From: Planctomycetota bacterium
GTDB taxonomy: Bacteria; Planctomycetota; JAPUJT01
Length of the DNA stretch: 32,332 nucleotides
Direction: 5' to 3'
Assembly (NCBI GenBank): GCA_027296055.1
Contig: JAPUJT010000100.1
Location: 1-32,332, forward strand
The translations under genes were made by a program, and so were the position numbers. Below, piece by piece: positions 1-7,961 of the stretch. The number at the start of each line of letters is the position of its first letter. The first letter of the stretch is position 1. The notes under the pieces were generated by a model. It saw only the letters and a program-made list of their open reading frames with translations, was not told the DNA's origin and ran no database searches.

Positions 1-2
1 GG

Positions 3-3000
3 GCGCCGTACCCGGTCTCGGGAGATCTCGCTTGGAGTCTGGAGAACCTGACGACCTCGATGCAGGTCCAGTCGGGGATCGTCCCGTTCCTCGGTTCGTC
101 CACGGCGACGGTCACGCTCGCCCCGATCTCGGTGGAGGACCCTTATCGGCTCACCGGATACCTGACCGGCTCGAGTAATCAGGCCACCGCCGATCTGCAG
201 ATCTCCAGCATCGGTCTCACCTTCACGGCGCTTCCCCCCTCGGGCACGCTGGTGAACTCGCTCTTCGATGTGGAGGTCACCGTCGAGGACACCATGACAG
301 GTGCGCCGGTCGTTCCGAGTCCTCCCTTCGACATCACGCTGGATGTGGGCGCCGGCGCGGGGACGCTCTCGGGTGTGCTCACGCTGACGGCGACCACCGC
401 CTTCACGACGTTCACAGGGCTCTCGTACGATACGACCGACTCGCTCGATATCCGGTCACAGTCCCCGAGGACTGCGACGGTCCTTGCCGGACCTATCGCC
501 TTCGACGTGGACATCCAGGCGAATCCTGCGAGTCTCGGAACGGTCCGTCCAGGTGATCCGATCCCCGCCGTCCTGTTCACTCTTTTCGATGGCCTGGGTG
601 CGCAGTACGCCAGCACGGGAGACCTCGACTGGACACTGACGGACCTGACCGCACCTGCCGTCGTGCAGTCGGGCACCGAATCGTTCGGGGGAACGGCGAT
701 AGCGACGGTCGTTCTCAGCCCCATCACCGTGCAAGGCCCGTATCAGCTCGATGCCAACCTCGTGGGGTCCGGCAACCTGGCCAGCGTCGATCTCAGCATA
801 GCGAGCATCCGGCTCACCTTCACGTCTCTGCCGCCCGCCGGTACGCTGGTGAACTCTCCCTTTTCCGTTGAGATCACGGTCGTGGACGACGTGACCGGGG
901 CGCCCAGGGCGCCGGTTCCGCCGATCGATATCACGCTCAGCAAGGCGTCCGGCACGGGGACGCTATCCGGAACTCTCACGCAAAACGTCTCGACCGCGAC
1001 GGCGACCTTCCCCGGTCTCGCCTACGACTCGTTCGATTCGCTCGACATTCTCGCTGGCTCCCAGCGCACGGCGAGCATCCAATCGGGGCCGATTTCCTTC
1101 GAGGTGGACATCCAGGCGAATCCGACGAGTCTGGGCACGATCCTCAGTGGGGACCCGATCCCGCCCGTGCAGTTCATGCTGTTGGACGGCCTGGGGGCGC
1201 CCTTCGTATCCACCGGGGATCTCGAGTGGCGCCTGGTCGACCTCACGACCGTCACCACAGTCCAATCCGGAACGGAGCCTTTCAGCGGAACGGATACCGT
1301 AACGGTCAATGCGGCGCCCGTCCTGGGGGACGGACCCTACCGTCTGGCGGGGAACCATGTCGGGTCTCTCAATGAGGCGTTCTCGGACCTGACGATCATG
1401 CCACTCAACCTACAGGACTTGCCGGGCCCCTTCGTCGCCCTGAAGAGCGTACGGGTGGGTCAGACGTACAGCGATGACGTCTCCTTTGCTGTGCCCGCCG
1501 CGTTCGAGTGGATGATCGGATCGGGGTCGATTCCCTCCGGCATCTCCCTGGACAGCGGCACGGGTGCTCTCACGGGGGTCCCGACGACTCCCACGAACGG
1601 GGAGTTCACCCTGTATGCCCGGACATCGCCGACCGATGCCACGCCGATACGATGTGCCCTCGCCGTCTTCTCCACGGCAGAGACGGAGTGGGTCCCGGGA
1701 CAGAGCTTCATTCCCTCAGGTCCTCTGGCGACCGTTTCCACGACCGATTCGACGACGTTCACCAGCTCGTTCGATAGCCAGATCTTCACCACGAACCTGG
1801 AGATCTTCCATCCCCCCCTTGCGGCGATCACATCGCCTCTTCCGCTCTTCGTCCATCACCGGGGGCGAGGATTCCACTACACTGAATACAGCAATCTCCT
1901 CTCCCGGATCGCGGCCTATGGTTTCATCTGCGTCAGCGTGGAGGACTACCAGTCGTTCTTCGAACCTTTGGCGCCTGCGCCCGACCCCGTCTACGACCAG
2001 TTCAGGGCGGAGCTGGGCATGCAGTCCGGCTCGGCGTTCCAGGAGGGTGCGATCAATCACATGATCGCCAGGAGCCAGACCCCGGGCGATCAATTCGAGA
2101 ACAAGATCGATGAGACGAAGGTCTTCGTGGGAGGACATTCCCGGGGAGGCGGGTCCACCCACGGGTCCCACACGAGAGGTCTCGACATCAAGATCAACGG
2201 CGTCATCTATTTCATGCCCTTCGATCTCCGGTTCTTCTTCGCGACCATTCCGCCTGGAACCGCTCCCGCCTACGGCATCCCGGATATCCAGCCGCGGCTG
2301 CCGAGCCTGATGATCACGGCGGAGAACGACGGGGACCTCGTCTACCCCTACGGGGATCAACTCATCGAGCGGGCATCCGGTCAGGGGACCGCCATCACCG
2401 TCTACGGGGCGAATCACAACAATCTGGGCGATGCCCACCCGCCGGATGGGTTACCGTATATCAGCCGGCAGGAGGAGCAGGATTACATCGTCAATCAGTG
2501 TGTTGCGTTCCTGAAGAGGTGGGGAGAGCTGGATCTTTCACTGGAGGGGTTCCTTTACGGAAACGAACACAGGGGGTCCCGTGACGTCGGTGTCGCTTCC
2601 CTGAAGAACCATGTGGAATCGATCCTCGTGGACGACTACCAGGACATCGACCCCAGCACGAACTCCCAGGGCGGGATCAATTCGATGACGGGGGGGTTCG
2701 CGACGGAGGCCTCCGTCTATCCGCTTATCGGGTCCTTTTGGTCCCTGGGGATCCGGAACAATATCCTGAGCTTTACGTCGACGACGGCGACATTCACGAC
2801 GAACATTCCCGGCGGCATGGACCTCACCGGCCGGAAGCGGCTGATCTTCCGCTGCGGTCAGACCACGTTCCAGGGCTACGATTGGGTCACGTTCCAGGTG
2901 AGGCTCACCGACACTTCCGCCGAGACTGCCACGGTCACCCTGTTCGACCGCGCGGCGCCCAGCACCATCTACCTGCCCGATTTCGTCGGGGGGGACCCGA

Positions 3001-3167
3001 GGGTCTACGACCGGTTCGTGGAGGTGCAGGTGGATCTCACGGAGTTCACCGTCCCGAACCCCGCCCTGGATCTGAACTCGCTGTCTTCGATCCAGCTCCT
3101 CTTCGACTTTGCCGCGCCTCCGCTCTCGAGCGACCAGATCTACATCGACGATCTTCGATTCGAGTAA
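3..3167 (+). CDS. Large secreted protein, 5'-truncated: Ig-like repeats, alpha/beta-hydrolase, C-terminal beta-sandwich
   Basis: The frame is open from the window's first complete codon, and residues before the first ATG (60) match the internal repeats, so the true start lies outside. A repeat of 199 codons (597 bases) recurs: units begin near 591 and 1188 at GLGA(Q/P) followed by STGDL, and the window opens inside an earlier unit. The repeats share LPP(S/A)GTLVNS and VDIQANP(A/T)SLGT and look like secreted Ig-like beta-sandwiches. The third unit changes at about 1400 into a He_PIG-like putative Ig domain (IPSGISLDSGTGALTGVP). From about 1680 an alpha/beta-hydrolase domain follows, with nucleophile elbow GGHSRGGG (Ser codon 2139), a likely acid in ENDGDLVYP (near 2333) and a likely His in GANHNN (near 2413). 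The last ~180 residues resemble a carbohydrate-binding-like jelly roll ending in IYIDDLRF. It is probably an extracellular esterase-type hydrolase; substrate unknown. Confidence 0.85.
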   Translation, partial: APYPVSGDLAWSLENLTTSMQVQSGIVPFLGSSTATVTLAPISVEDPYRLTGYLTGSSNQATADLQISSIGLTFTALPPSGTLVNSLFDVEVTVEDTMTGAPVVPSPPFDITLDVGAGAGTLSGVLTLTATTAFTTFTGLSYDTTDSLDIRSQSPRTATVLAGPIAFDVDIQANPASLGTVRPGDPIPAVLFTLFDGLGAQYASTGDLDWTLTDLTAPAVVQSGTESFGGTAIATVVLSPITVQGPYQLDANLVGSGNLASVDLSIASIRLTFTSLPPAGTLVNSPFSVEITVVDDVTGAPRAPVPPIDITLSKASGTGTLSGTLTQNVSTATATFPGLAYDSFDSLDILAGSQRTASIQSGPISFEVDIQANPTSLGTILSGDPIPPVQFMLLDGLGAPFVSTGDLEWRLVDLTTVTTVQSGTEPFSGTDTVTVNAAPVLGDGPYRLAGNHVGSLNEAFSDLTIMPLNLQDLPGPFVALKSVRVGQTYSDDVSFAVPAAFEWMIGSGSIPSGISLDSGTGALTGVPTTPTNGEFTLYARTSPTDATPIRCALAVFSTAETEWVPGQSFIPSGPLATVSTTDSTTFTSSFDSQIFTTNLEIFHPPLAAITSPLPLFVHHRGRGFHYTEYSNLLSRIAAYGFICVSVEDYQSFFEPLAPAPDPVYDQFRAELGMQSGSAFQEGAINHMIARSQTPGDQFENKIDETKVFVGGHSRGGGSTHGSHTRGLDIKINGVIYFMPFDLRFFFATIPPGTAPAYGIPDIQPRLPSLMITAENDGDLVYPYGDQLIERASGQGTAITVYGANHNNLGDAHPPDGLPYISRQEEQDYIVNQCVAFLKRWGELDLSLEGFLYGNEHRGSRDVGVASLKNHVESILVDDYQDIDPSTNSQGGINSMTGGFATEASVYPLIGSFWSLGIRNNILSFTSTTATFTTNIPGGMDLTGRKRLIFRCGQTTFQGYDWVTFQVRLTDTSAETATVTLFDRAAPSTIYLPDFVGGDPRVYDRFVEVQVDLTEFTVPNPALDLNSLSSIQLLFDFAAPPLSSDQIYIDDLRFE

Positions 3168-3194
3168 CGGGAGGAGCCCCACTCCAGAGAAATC

Positions 3195-3226
3195 AAGCCC
3201 CTCGACCGAAAGGCCGGGGGGCTTTT
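3195..3226 (+). terminator. Rho-independent terminator
   Basis: AAGCCCC (3195-3201) pairs with GGGGCTT (3218-3224) around an inner region capped by a possible GAAA tetraloop, and the 3' arm runs into TTTT (3223-3226). It lies 28 bases after the stop of the hydrolase gene and separates it from the selenoprotein candidate. Confidence 0.75.
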
Positions 3227-3321
3227 CGGATCCGGCGTCAACTCCACTACTCTCCTCTGGGAATCGGTGAGGGATCGCTGTAGTATGGCAGGCAACAACT
3301 GATCCGAGAGGAGATTGACCG

Positions 3322-3765
3322 ATGAGGAAAATTCGAGATAGAGTATGGGTCCTTGGAGCCGTGGTCTCATGGTTCGCTGCGGGGGCCTTGATCGCGGGCT
3401 GCACGGACACGATGACCGACCCCCCGACCCCGCCCCCGGCCGTACCCCCCATTGCCTCGGCGCAGCCTCATCTGACGTACTATTACATCCCGGGGTGAAT
3501 GTTCTGCGCCAAGGTGAGGCCCATGGTCGATGGGCTGGAGAAAACCTATGGGGATCGGATGGATTTCTCTCAGAAGGAGTATACGTCCGAGGAAGGGGCG
3601 GCCGAGATCGCCAGCTACGACCTCGATACGCACGGCATGATCATCATCGGCCCCGATGGTTCGACCCACTGGAAGGAAAGCGGCCACAAGCAGGAGCTCG
3701 AGGTCGTCGAGGCGCAGATCAAGCAGGTCCTCGGGGTCGGCAAGTCCACTTCGGGGGGCGGCTAG
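3322..3765 (+). CDS. Putative selenoprotein: thioredoxin-like lipoprotein with UxxC motif (in-frame TGA = Sec)
   Basis: ATG 3322 follows a strong ribosome site (GAGAGGAG, 3303-3310). The first 27 residues form a lipoprotein signal with lipobox LIAGC (Cys27), followed by a Pro-rich linker. The frame meets one TGA at 3496-3498 and continues in the same frame to TAG 3763-3765, giving 147 residues if TGA is read through. The TGA follows a beta-strand-like TYYYIPG and is followed by MFC, so Sec59-x-x-Cys62 replaces a thioredoxin CxxC. A helix (AKVRPMVDGLEKTYG) and strands around HGMIIIGPDG complete a plausible thioredoxin fold, although the usual cis-Pro before the third strand is not evident. A hairpin fitting the bacterial SECIS pattern lies just downstream. 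Expected role: envelope-anchored thiol/selenol redox protein. Alternatives are a Cys-to-stop nonsense mutation, a sequencing error, or two coupled small ORFs; the motif position and hairpin favour selenocysteine. Confidence 0.8.
3512..3547 (+). promoter_or_regulatory. Candidate bacterial SECIS element downstream of the in-frame TGA
   Basis: GCCCAT (3519-3524) pairs perfectly with ATGGGC (3530-3535), closing a five-base loop GGTCG (3525-3529). A G-U pair extends the stem by one, and AGGT (3512-3515) can pair with ACCT (3544-3547) as a lower stem across an internal loop. The loop starts 26 bases after the TGA and its first two bases are G, which fits the published bacterial SECIS rules (loop about 16-37 bases from UGA, a G in the first two loop positions). 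Function is inferred, not shown. Confidence 0.65.
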
Positions 3766-3882
3766 CGAAAACCGAGTTGCGAAGCCCCCGCTTCATTGCC
3801 AGAATAGAGTAGATAGAGGCGATTTGTCTTGCCGGAGGGGCTTCGCTCAGTTCTCTGCCCCGGACTTCGAGGAGTCGAAGGG

Positions 3883-5010
3883 ATGCAGTTCCAGACGCCG
3901 CTTCCCGAGCGGTTCAACCGGATGGATATGAAGGAGATGGCCTCCCGCGTCTCCAGCCTCAGGAGCGAGTTCGGAAATCGCCTCGTCATCCTTTGCCACC
4001 ACTATCAGAAGGACGAGGTGTTCGAGTTCGCCGATTACACGGGCGACTCGTACAAGCTCTCCCAGCTGGCTTCCGAACGAGAGGAGGCGGAAACGATCGT
4101 CTTCTGCGGAGTCCACTTCATGGCGGAGAGCGCCGACATCCTGAAGAAAGGTGACCAGAGGGTTATCCTCCCGGACCTCGGGGCGGGCTGCTCGATGGCC
4201 GACATGGCGGACATCGATCAGGTGGAGGAGTGCTGGGAGACACTGGCGAATCTGGTGGATCCCCTCGATATCCTCCCCATCACCTATATGAATTCGAGTG
4301 CGGCCATCAAGGCCCTCTGTGGACGGGAGGGGGGCGCTGTCTGCACCTCTTCGAACGCCGAGACGGTATTTCAGTGGGCCTTCGACCAGGGAAAGCGAAT
4401 TCTCTTCCTTCCCGACGAGCACCTCGGACGAAACGTGGGATGGGAGATGGGGGTCCGCCTTGACGAGATGCCGGTTTACGATCCCCACCAGGAGTTTGGG
4501 GGGTGCGCCGCGGATGAACTCCGAGACGCGAAGGTCATTCTCTGGAAGGGGCATTGCTCCGTGCACGGCCGCTTCCTCCCCGAGCACGTGGATCGCATGC
4601 GGGAGACCTATCCGGGCATCCGGGTCATTGTCCATCCGGAGTGTCGGTACGAAGTCGTTCAGAAGGCGGACGACTGGGGATCGACGGAGAAGATCATCCG
4701 GGAGGTGACCGCCTCGCCGCCCGGTTCGAAGTGGGCTGTAGGGACGGAGCAGCATCTGGTCGATCGTCTGGCGGCACAGAACTCGGACAAGGAGGTCTAC
4801 AGCCTCTCGGGGTTCGTCTGCCAGTGCGCCACGATGTATCGGATCGACCTGCCGCACCTCCTCTGGGTCCTGGAGAACTTGGCAGAGGGTGAGGTAAAAA
4901 ACCAGATCACGGTTCCGCCGGACGAGGCGGAATGGGCGCGGGTCGCCCTCCGGCGAATGCTGGACTCGAGCCCGGCCGGGGCCGGTCTCTCCCTCTCCCG
5001 AGTCGATTGA
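3883..5010 (+). CDS. nadA: Quinolinate synthase A
   Basis: NadA condenses iminoaspartate with dihydroxyacetone phosphate to quinolinate in de novo NAD synthesis, using a 4Fe-4S cluster. The 375-residue product is near the length of the long Bacillus-type NadA. Family motifs are clear: LCHHYQKDEV near residue 37, FCGVHFMAESADIL near 74, DLGAGCSMAD with Cys103, WKGHCSVHGRF with Cys225, HPEC near 251, and VCQCATMYR near 312. Cys103, Cys225 and Cys313 or Cys315 are the likely cluster ligands. ATG 3883 is preferred because GAGGAG (3869-3874) sits 8 bases upstream; a TTG at 3829 would add 18 non-conserved residues. No other nad gene is in the window. The next gene, aconitase, also carries a 4Fe-4S cluster, but the two are separated by 69 bases and co-transcription is only possible. 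Confidence 0.97.
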   Translation: MQFQTPLPERFNRMDMKEMASRVSSLRSEFGNRLVILCHHYQKDEVFEFADYTGDSYKLSQLASEREEAETIVFCGVHFMAESADILKKGDQRVILPDLGAGCSMADMADIDQVEECWETLANLVDPLDILPITYMNSSAAIKALCGREGGAVCTSSNAETVFQWAFDQGKRILFLPDEHLGRNVGWEMGVRLDEMPVYDPHQEFGGCAADELRDAKVILWKGHCSVHGRFLPEHVDRMRETYPGIRVIVHPECRYEVVQKADDWGSTEKIIREVTASPPGSKWAVGTEQHLVDRLAAQNSDKEVYSLSGFVCQCATMYRIDLPHLLWVLENLAEGEVKNQITVPPDEAEWARVALRRMLDSSPAGAGLSLSRVD

Positions 5011-5024
5011 GCCGTCGCGTAGCC

Positions 5025-5049
5025 GCCCGGATCGAGTATCCTCCCGGGC
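5025..5049 (+). other. Intergenic hairpin between nadA and aconitase
   Basis: GCCCGG (5025-5030) can pair with CCGGGC (5044-5049), and GGAT (5029-5032) alternatively with ATCC (5038-5041). There is no T run, so it is not a typical intrinsic terminator. It may be a weak attenuator or chance pairing in GC-rich DNA. Confidence 0.25.
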
Positions 5050-5079
5050 CACCCATCTGAACAGTCGGTAAGGTTCACC

Positions 5080-7008
5080 ATGAAGGAAAACCTGACGAAA
5101 AAGATCATTCGGGAACACATCGTCGAAGGCGAGATGATCCCGGGCACCGAGATCGCTCTCAAGATCGATCAGACCCTCGTCCAGGACGCGACGGGAACGA
5201 TGGTCTGGCAGCAGTTCCGCACGTTTGGAATCCCAAAGGTGAAGAATGACATCAGCATCACGTTCATCGACCACAACATGATCCAGACCGGGTTCGAGAA
5301 TCCTGATGATCATCTCTTCCTGCAGAGCATGGCCAGCCGGTACGGGGCGATCTTCTCCCGACCCGGAAACGGAATCAGCCACTTCGCTTATCTGGAACGG
5401 TACGACCTTCCGGGAGCGACCATGCTCGGATCCGATTCCCATACCTGCCATGCAGGAGCGCTCTGTGTACTGGCGATGGGCGCCGGGGGCGCGGAGGTGG
5501 CGGCCGCCATGGCAGGTATTCCCTTTTACGTCCGCATGCCGAAGGTGGTGAAGGTTCACCTGACGAATGAGCTTCCGGCCTGGGTCTCCGCGAAAGATGT
5601 GATTCTCGAAATTCTGCGGAGAATGTCGGTCAAGGGGGGCGTGGGAAAGGTCCTCGAGTACTCCGGTCCGGGAATCGAGACCCTGTCGGTCTACGAGCGG
5701 TCCACGCTCGCGAACATGGGGCAGGAGACAGGAGCCACTTCCACGCTCTTTCCGAGTGACGGGATCGCGAAGCGGTTCCTCGAAGCCCAGGGAAGGAAAG
5801 AGGACTGGAAGGAGATTCTCCCCGATCCGGACGCCGAGTATGACGAAGTGCTGGAGATCGACCTGTCGAAGGTCGAGCCTCTCATCGCCAAGCCGCATAG
5901 TCCGGGGAATGTGGTGCCCGTCCGTGAGGTGGCGGGGCTTCCTGTGAGGCAGGTTGCGGTGGGCAGCAGCGTCAACTCCAGCTATCGGGACTTGATGATG
6001 GTGGCCCGGATCCTCAAGGGAAAGCACGTCGCGCCCAACCTCCACATGACGATGTCTCCCGGCTCGCGTCAGATCCTGCTCAACTTGCTCAGGGAAGGTG
6101 TTCTGATGGATATGACGCTCGCTGGCGTTCGCGCCCTCGAGGTCGCCTGTGGGCCCTGCATCGGCATGGGGGCCGCTCCTCCATCGGGCGGGATCAGCCT
6201 CCGTACCTTCAATCGGAACTTCCGCGGCCGTAGCGGCACGGCGGCCGATCAGGTCTACCTCTGCTCACCGGAGACGGCGACGGCGACGGCCATCAGCGGA
6301 GTGATCACGGATCCGCGCGACCTCGGCGAGCCGATCGAGATTATCGAACCGGAACGATACATGACCTACACGGCGGACTTCCTCCCCCCCTCGGAGGATC
6401 CGGAATCGGTCGAGATCGTCGAAGGGCCAAACATCAAGCCGCTCCCCGATGTGCCACCCCTGGAGCAGGTGATCGAGGCAGAGGTGGTGATTGCCCTCGG
6501 AGACAACGTCTCGACGGACGACATCCTTCCCGGAGGGAACAAGGTCCTCCCCCTTCGATCGAATATCCCGGCGATCGCGGAATACACGTTCGTGTACGTC
6601 GACGAGGGGTTCGTGAGCCGGATGAAGGAGAAGAAGAAGGGGATCCTTGTCGGAGGGGAGAACTGGGGACAGGGCTCGAGCCGAGAGCACGCCGTGATTG
6701 CACCGATGTACCTGGGAGTGAGGGCCGTGGTCGCCAGGTCGTTCGCCCGGATTCACCTTGCCAATCTGGTCAATTACGACGTTCTGCCCCTCGCCTTCGA
6801 TAACCCGGACGACCTCGACGGCATCGAACTGGGGCACCGGCTACGGATCGAGGGGATCCGTGACGCCCTCGGGAGCGGCTCGCAGATCACCGTGAAGAAC
6901 CTGACGACGAGCCAATCCTATTCGACGAGAGCGCCGCTAACGCAGCGCCAGATCGACATCCTCTTGATGGGTGGACTGAGTCGATGGGTCCGTGATCAGC
7001 TCGGTTGA
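5080..7008 (+). CDS. Aconitate hydratase (short, ~640-residue type)
   Basis: This enzyme interconverts citrate and isocitrate through cis-aconitate in the TCA cycle, in the cytoplasm. The 642-residue length matches the compact aconitase class (the Aquifex-type putative aconitase group) rather than the ~900-residue AcnA or AcnB. Cluster ligands are visible as Cys123 (SDSHTCHAG) and Cys357/Cys360 (CGPCIGMG). The C-terminal swivel domain begins near residue 465 and carries GDNVSTDDILPGG and GQGSSREHA, whose Arg535 is the expected substrate-binding arginine. ATG 5080 follows a modest GGTAAGG site. No leuC/leuD partner or other TCA gene is nearby. A homoaconitase or other dehydratase specificity cannot be excluded from sequence alone, but the single-chain architecture favours aconitase. 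Confidence 0.9.
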   Translation: MKENLTKKIIREHIVEGEMIPGTEIALKIDQTLVQDATGTMVWQQFRTFGIPKVKNDISITFIDHNMIQTGFENPDDHLFLQSMASRYGAIFSRPGNGISHFAYLERYDLPGATMLGSDSHTCHAGALCVLAMGAGGAEVAAAMAGIPFYVRMPKVVKVHLTNELPAWVSAKDVILEILRRMSVKGGVGKVLEYSGPGIETLSVYERSTLANMGQETGATSTLFPSDGIAKRFLEAQGRKEDWKEILPDPDAEYDEVLEIDLSKVEPLIAKPHSPGNVVPVREVAGLPVRQVAVGSSVNSSYRDLMMVARILKGKHVAPNLHMTMSPGSRQILLNLLREGVLMDMTLAGVRALEVACGPCIGMGAAPPSGGISLRTFNRNFRGRSGTAADQVYLCSPETATATAISGVITDPRDLGEPIEIIEPERYMTYTADFLPPSEDPESVEIVEGPNIKPLPDVPPLEQVIEAEVVIALGDNVSTDDILPGGNKVLPLRSNIPAIAEYTFVYVDEGFVSRMKEKKKGILVGGENWGQGSSREHAVIAPMYLGVRAVVARSFARIHLANLVNYDVLPLAFDNPDDLDGIELGHRLRIEGIRDALGSGSQITVKNLTTSQSYSTRAPLTQRQIDILLMGGLSRWVRDQLG

Positions 7009-7013
7009 TGGAG

Positions 7014-7037
7014 AGGAAGTTCGAGGCGGAACTTCCT
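7014..7037 (+). other. Strong hairpin after the aconitase stop codon
   Basis: AGGAAGTTC (7014-7022) and GAACTTCCT (7029-7037) form a perfect 9-bp stem with a six-base loop, starting 6 bases after the aconitase stop and 39 bases before thiD. It lacks a T run, so it could be a Rho-assisted stop, an mRNA-stabilising 3' end, or a protein-binding inverted repeat. Confidence 0.45.
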
Positions 7038-7076
7038 GGACTCGCGTAAGGTGACCGTTTATTTGGTTCCAGCACG

Positions 7077-7961
7077 ATGTCAACGACACATTCAAGCGAG
7101 ACTCCGGCCAGCGAGACTCCGGCCAGTGAAGCTCTGGTCGCCCTGACGATCGCCGGGTCCGACCCGTCGGGGGGAGCCGGGATCCAGGCGGACCTGAAGA
7201 CCTTCCATCAGCATCGAGTCTACGGCGCCGCGGTGATATCGCTCATCACCGTTCAGAACACTCTCGGACTTCAGATGGTCCAGCCCCTGGAGGCGGATGC
7301 TGTCGTCGCGCAGATAGATGCCGTCATCTCGGATCTGCCTCCGGCGGCGGGCAAGGTTGGCGCCCTGGGAACCGCCGCTATCGTGGAAGCCGTGGCGGCC
7401 CGCGCCCTGGAGTTCAAGTTTCCTCTCGTCGTCGACCCCATCTTCGACGCCACCGACGGCCGAGTCCTGCTGGAGCCGGAAGCCCGCCAGATCCTCAAGG
7501 ATCGATTGCTCCCCGTCGCCACCCTGGCCACTCCCAATATCGAGGAGGCGGCGTTTCTCTCCGGACGGTCCACCTCCAGCGTGGGGGCCATGAAGGACGC
7601 AGCCAAGGCGATCGCCGACATCGGCGTCGCTTCGGTGCTGGTCACCGGAGGAGGCGGACCGGGTGAGGCGGTCGACGTCCTCTATACGGCGGAGGAGTTT
7701 CATACGTTTCGCAGCAAGCGCGTCAGTGGCGGACCGTTTCATGGGACTGGCTGCACGCTCTCGGCGGCCATCACCGCCCATCTCGCCAGAGGGATCTACC
7801 TCGTCGACGCGGTGCGGTGCGCCAAGGATTTCCTCTCGGCGGCCATCGATTCGATGCCGGGTCTTGGGAGTGGTTCCAGCCCCCTCAACCATCATGCCGT
7901 GGCGGGGATCGAGCCCACTGCCGTCGAGGAGGTCCGCTCGACTGGGACGGAGGGACGATGA
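7077..7961 (+). CDS. thiD: Hydroxymethylpyrimidine/phosphomethylpyrimidine kinase
   Basis: ThiD phosphorylates HMP and then HMP-P to supply the pyrimidine half of thiamine diphosphate. The ribokinase-like fold is evident: substrate-binding IAGSDPSGGAGIQADLKTF near residues 25-43, VDPIFDATDGRVLL in the centre, TPNIEEAAFLSG, and the anion-hole motif FHGTGCTLSAAI near the C-terminus with the conserved Gly-Thr-Gly-Cys. The 294-residue length is slightly long because of a low-complexity N-terminus (SETPASETPASE) encoded by a 15-base tandem repeat. No TPP-riboswitch sequence is visible upstream. The stop overlaps the start of the radical SAM gene (ATGA at 7958-7961), implying translational coupling. 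Confidence 0.95.
   Translation: MSTTHSSETPASETPASEALVALTIAGSDPSGGAGIQADLKTFHQHRVYGAAVISLITVQNTLGLQMVQPLEADAVVAQIDAVISDLPPAAGKVGALGTAAIVEAVAARALEFKFPLVVDPIFDATDGRVLLEPEARQILKDRLLPVATLATPNIEEAAFLSGRSTSSVGAMKDAAKAIADIGVASVLVTGGGGPGEAVDVLYTAEEFHTFRSKRVSGGPFHGTGCTLSAAITAHLARGIYLVDAVRCAKDFLSAAIDSMPGLGSGSSPLNHHAVAGIEPTAVEEVRSTGTEGR
7095..7124 (+). repeat. 15-base perfect tandem repeat in the thiD 5' end
   Basis: AGCGAGACTCCGGCC occurs twice in a row and is followed by a degenerate third start (AGTGAAGC). The unit is a multiple of three, so copy-number change would lengthen the N-terminal SETPA tract without shifting frame. Confidence 0.85.

Noticed and set aside
1716..2438. A minus-strand open frame of 240 codons opposite the hydrolase domain
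   Set aside because: It is antisense to conserved hydrolase motifs and looks like composition-driven open frame.
3499..3765. An 88-residue protein starting at the ATG directly after the TGA, as a separate gene
   Set aside because: It would begin inside the redox motif of a thioredoxin fold, lose the first strand and signal peptide, and has only a GGGG stretch as ribosome site, while the upstream part is in the same frame with a strong ribosome site. Coupled re-initiation stays a minor alternative.
3847..6045. A minus-strand open frame of over 700 codons opposite nadA and the aconitase gene
   Set aside because: It lies fully antisense to two well-identified genes, shows no recognisable motif, has an Arg/His/Leu-rich composition typical of GC-rich codon shadows, and has no ribosome site.
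7009..7076. A possible TPP riboswitch in front of thiD
   Set aside because: The 68-base gap lacks the conserved thi-box sequences and is too short; only the 9-bp hairpin is present.
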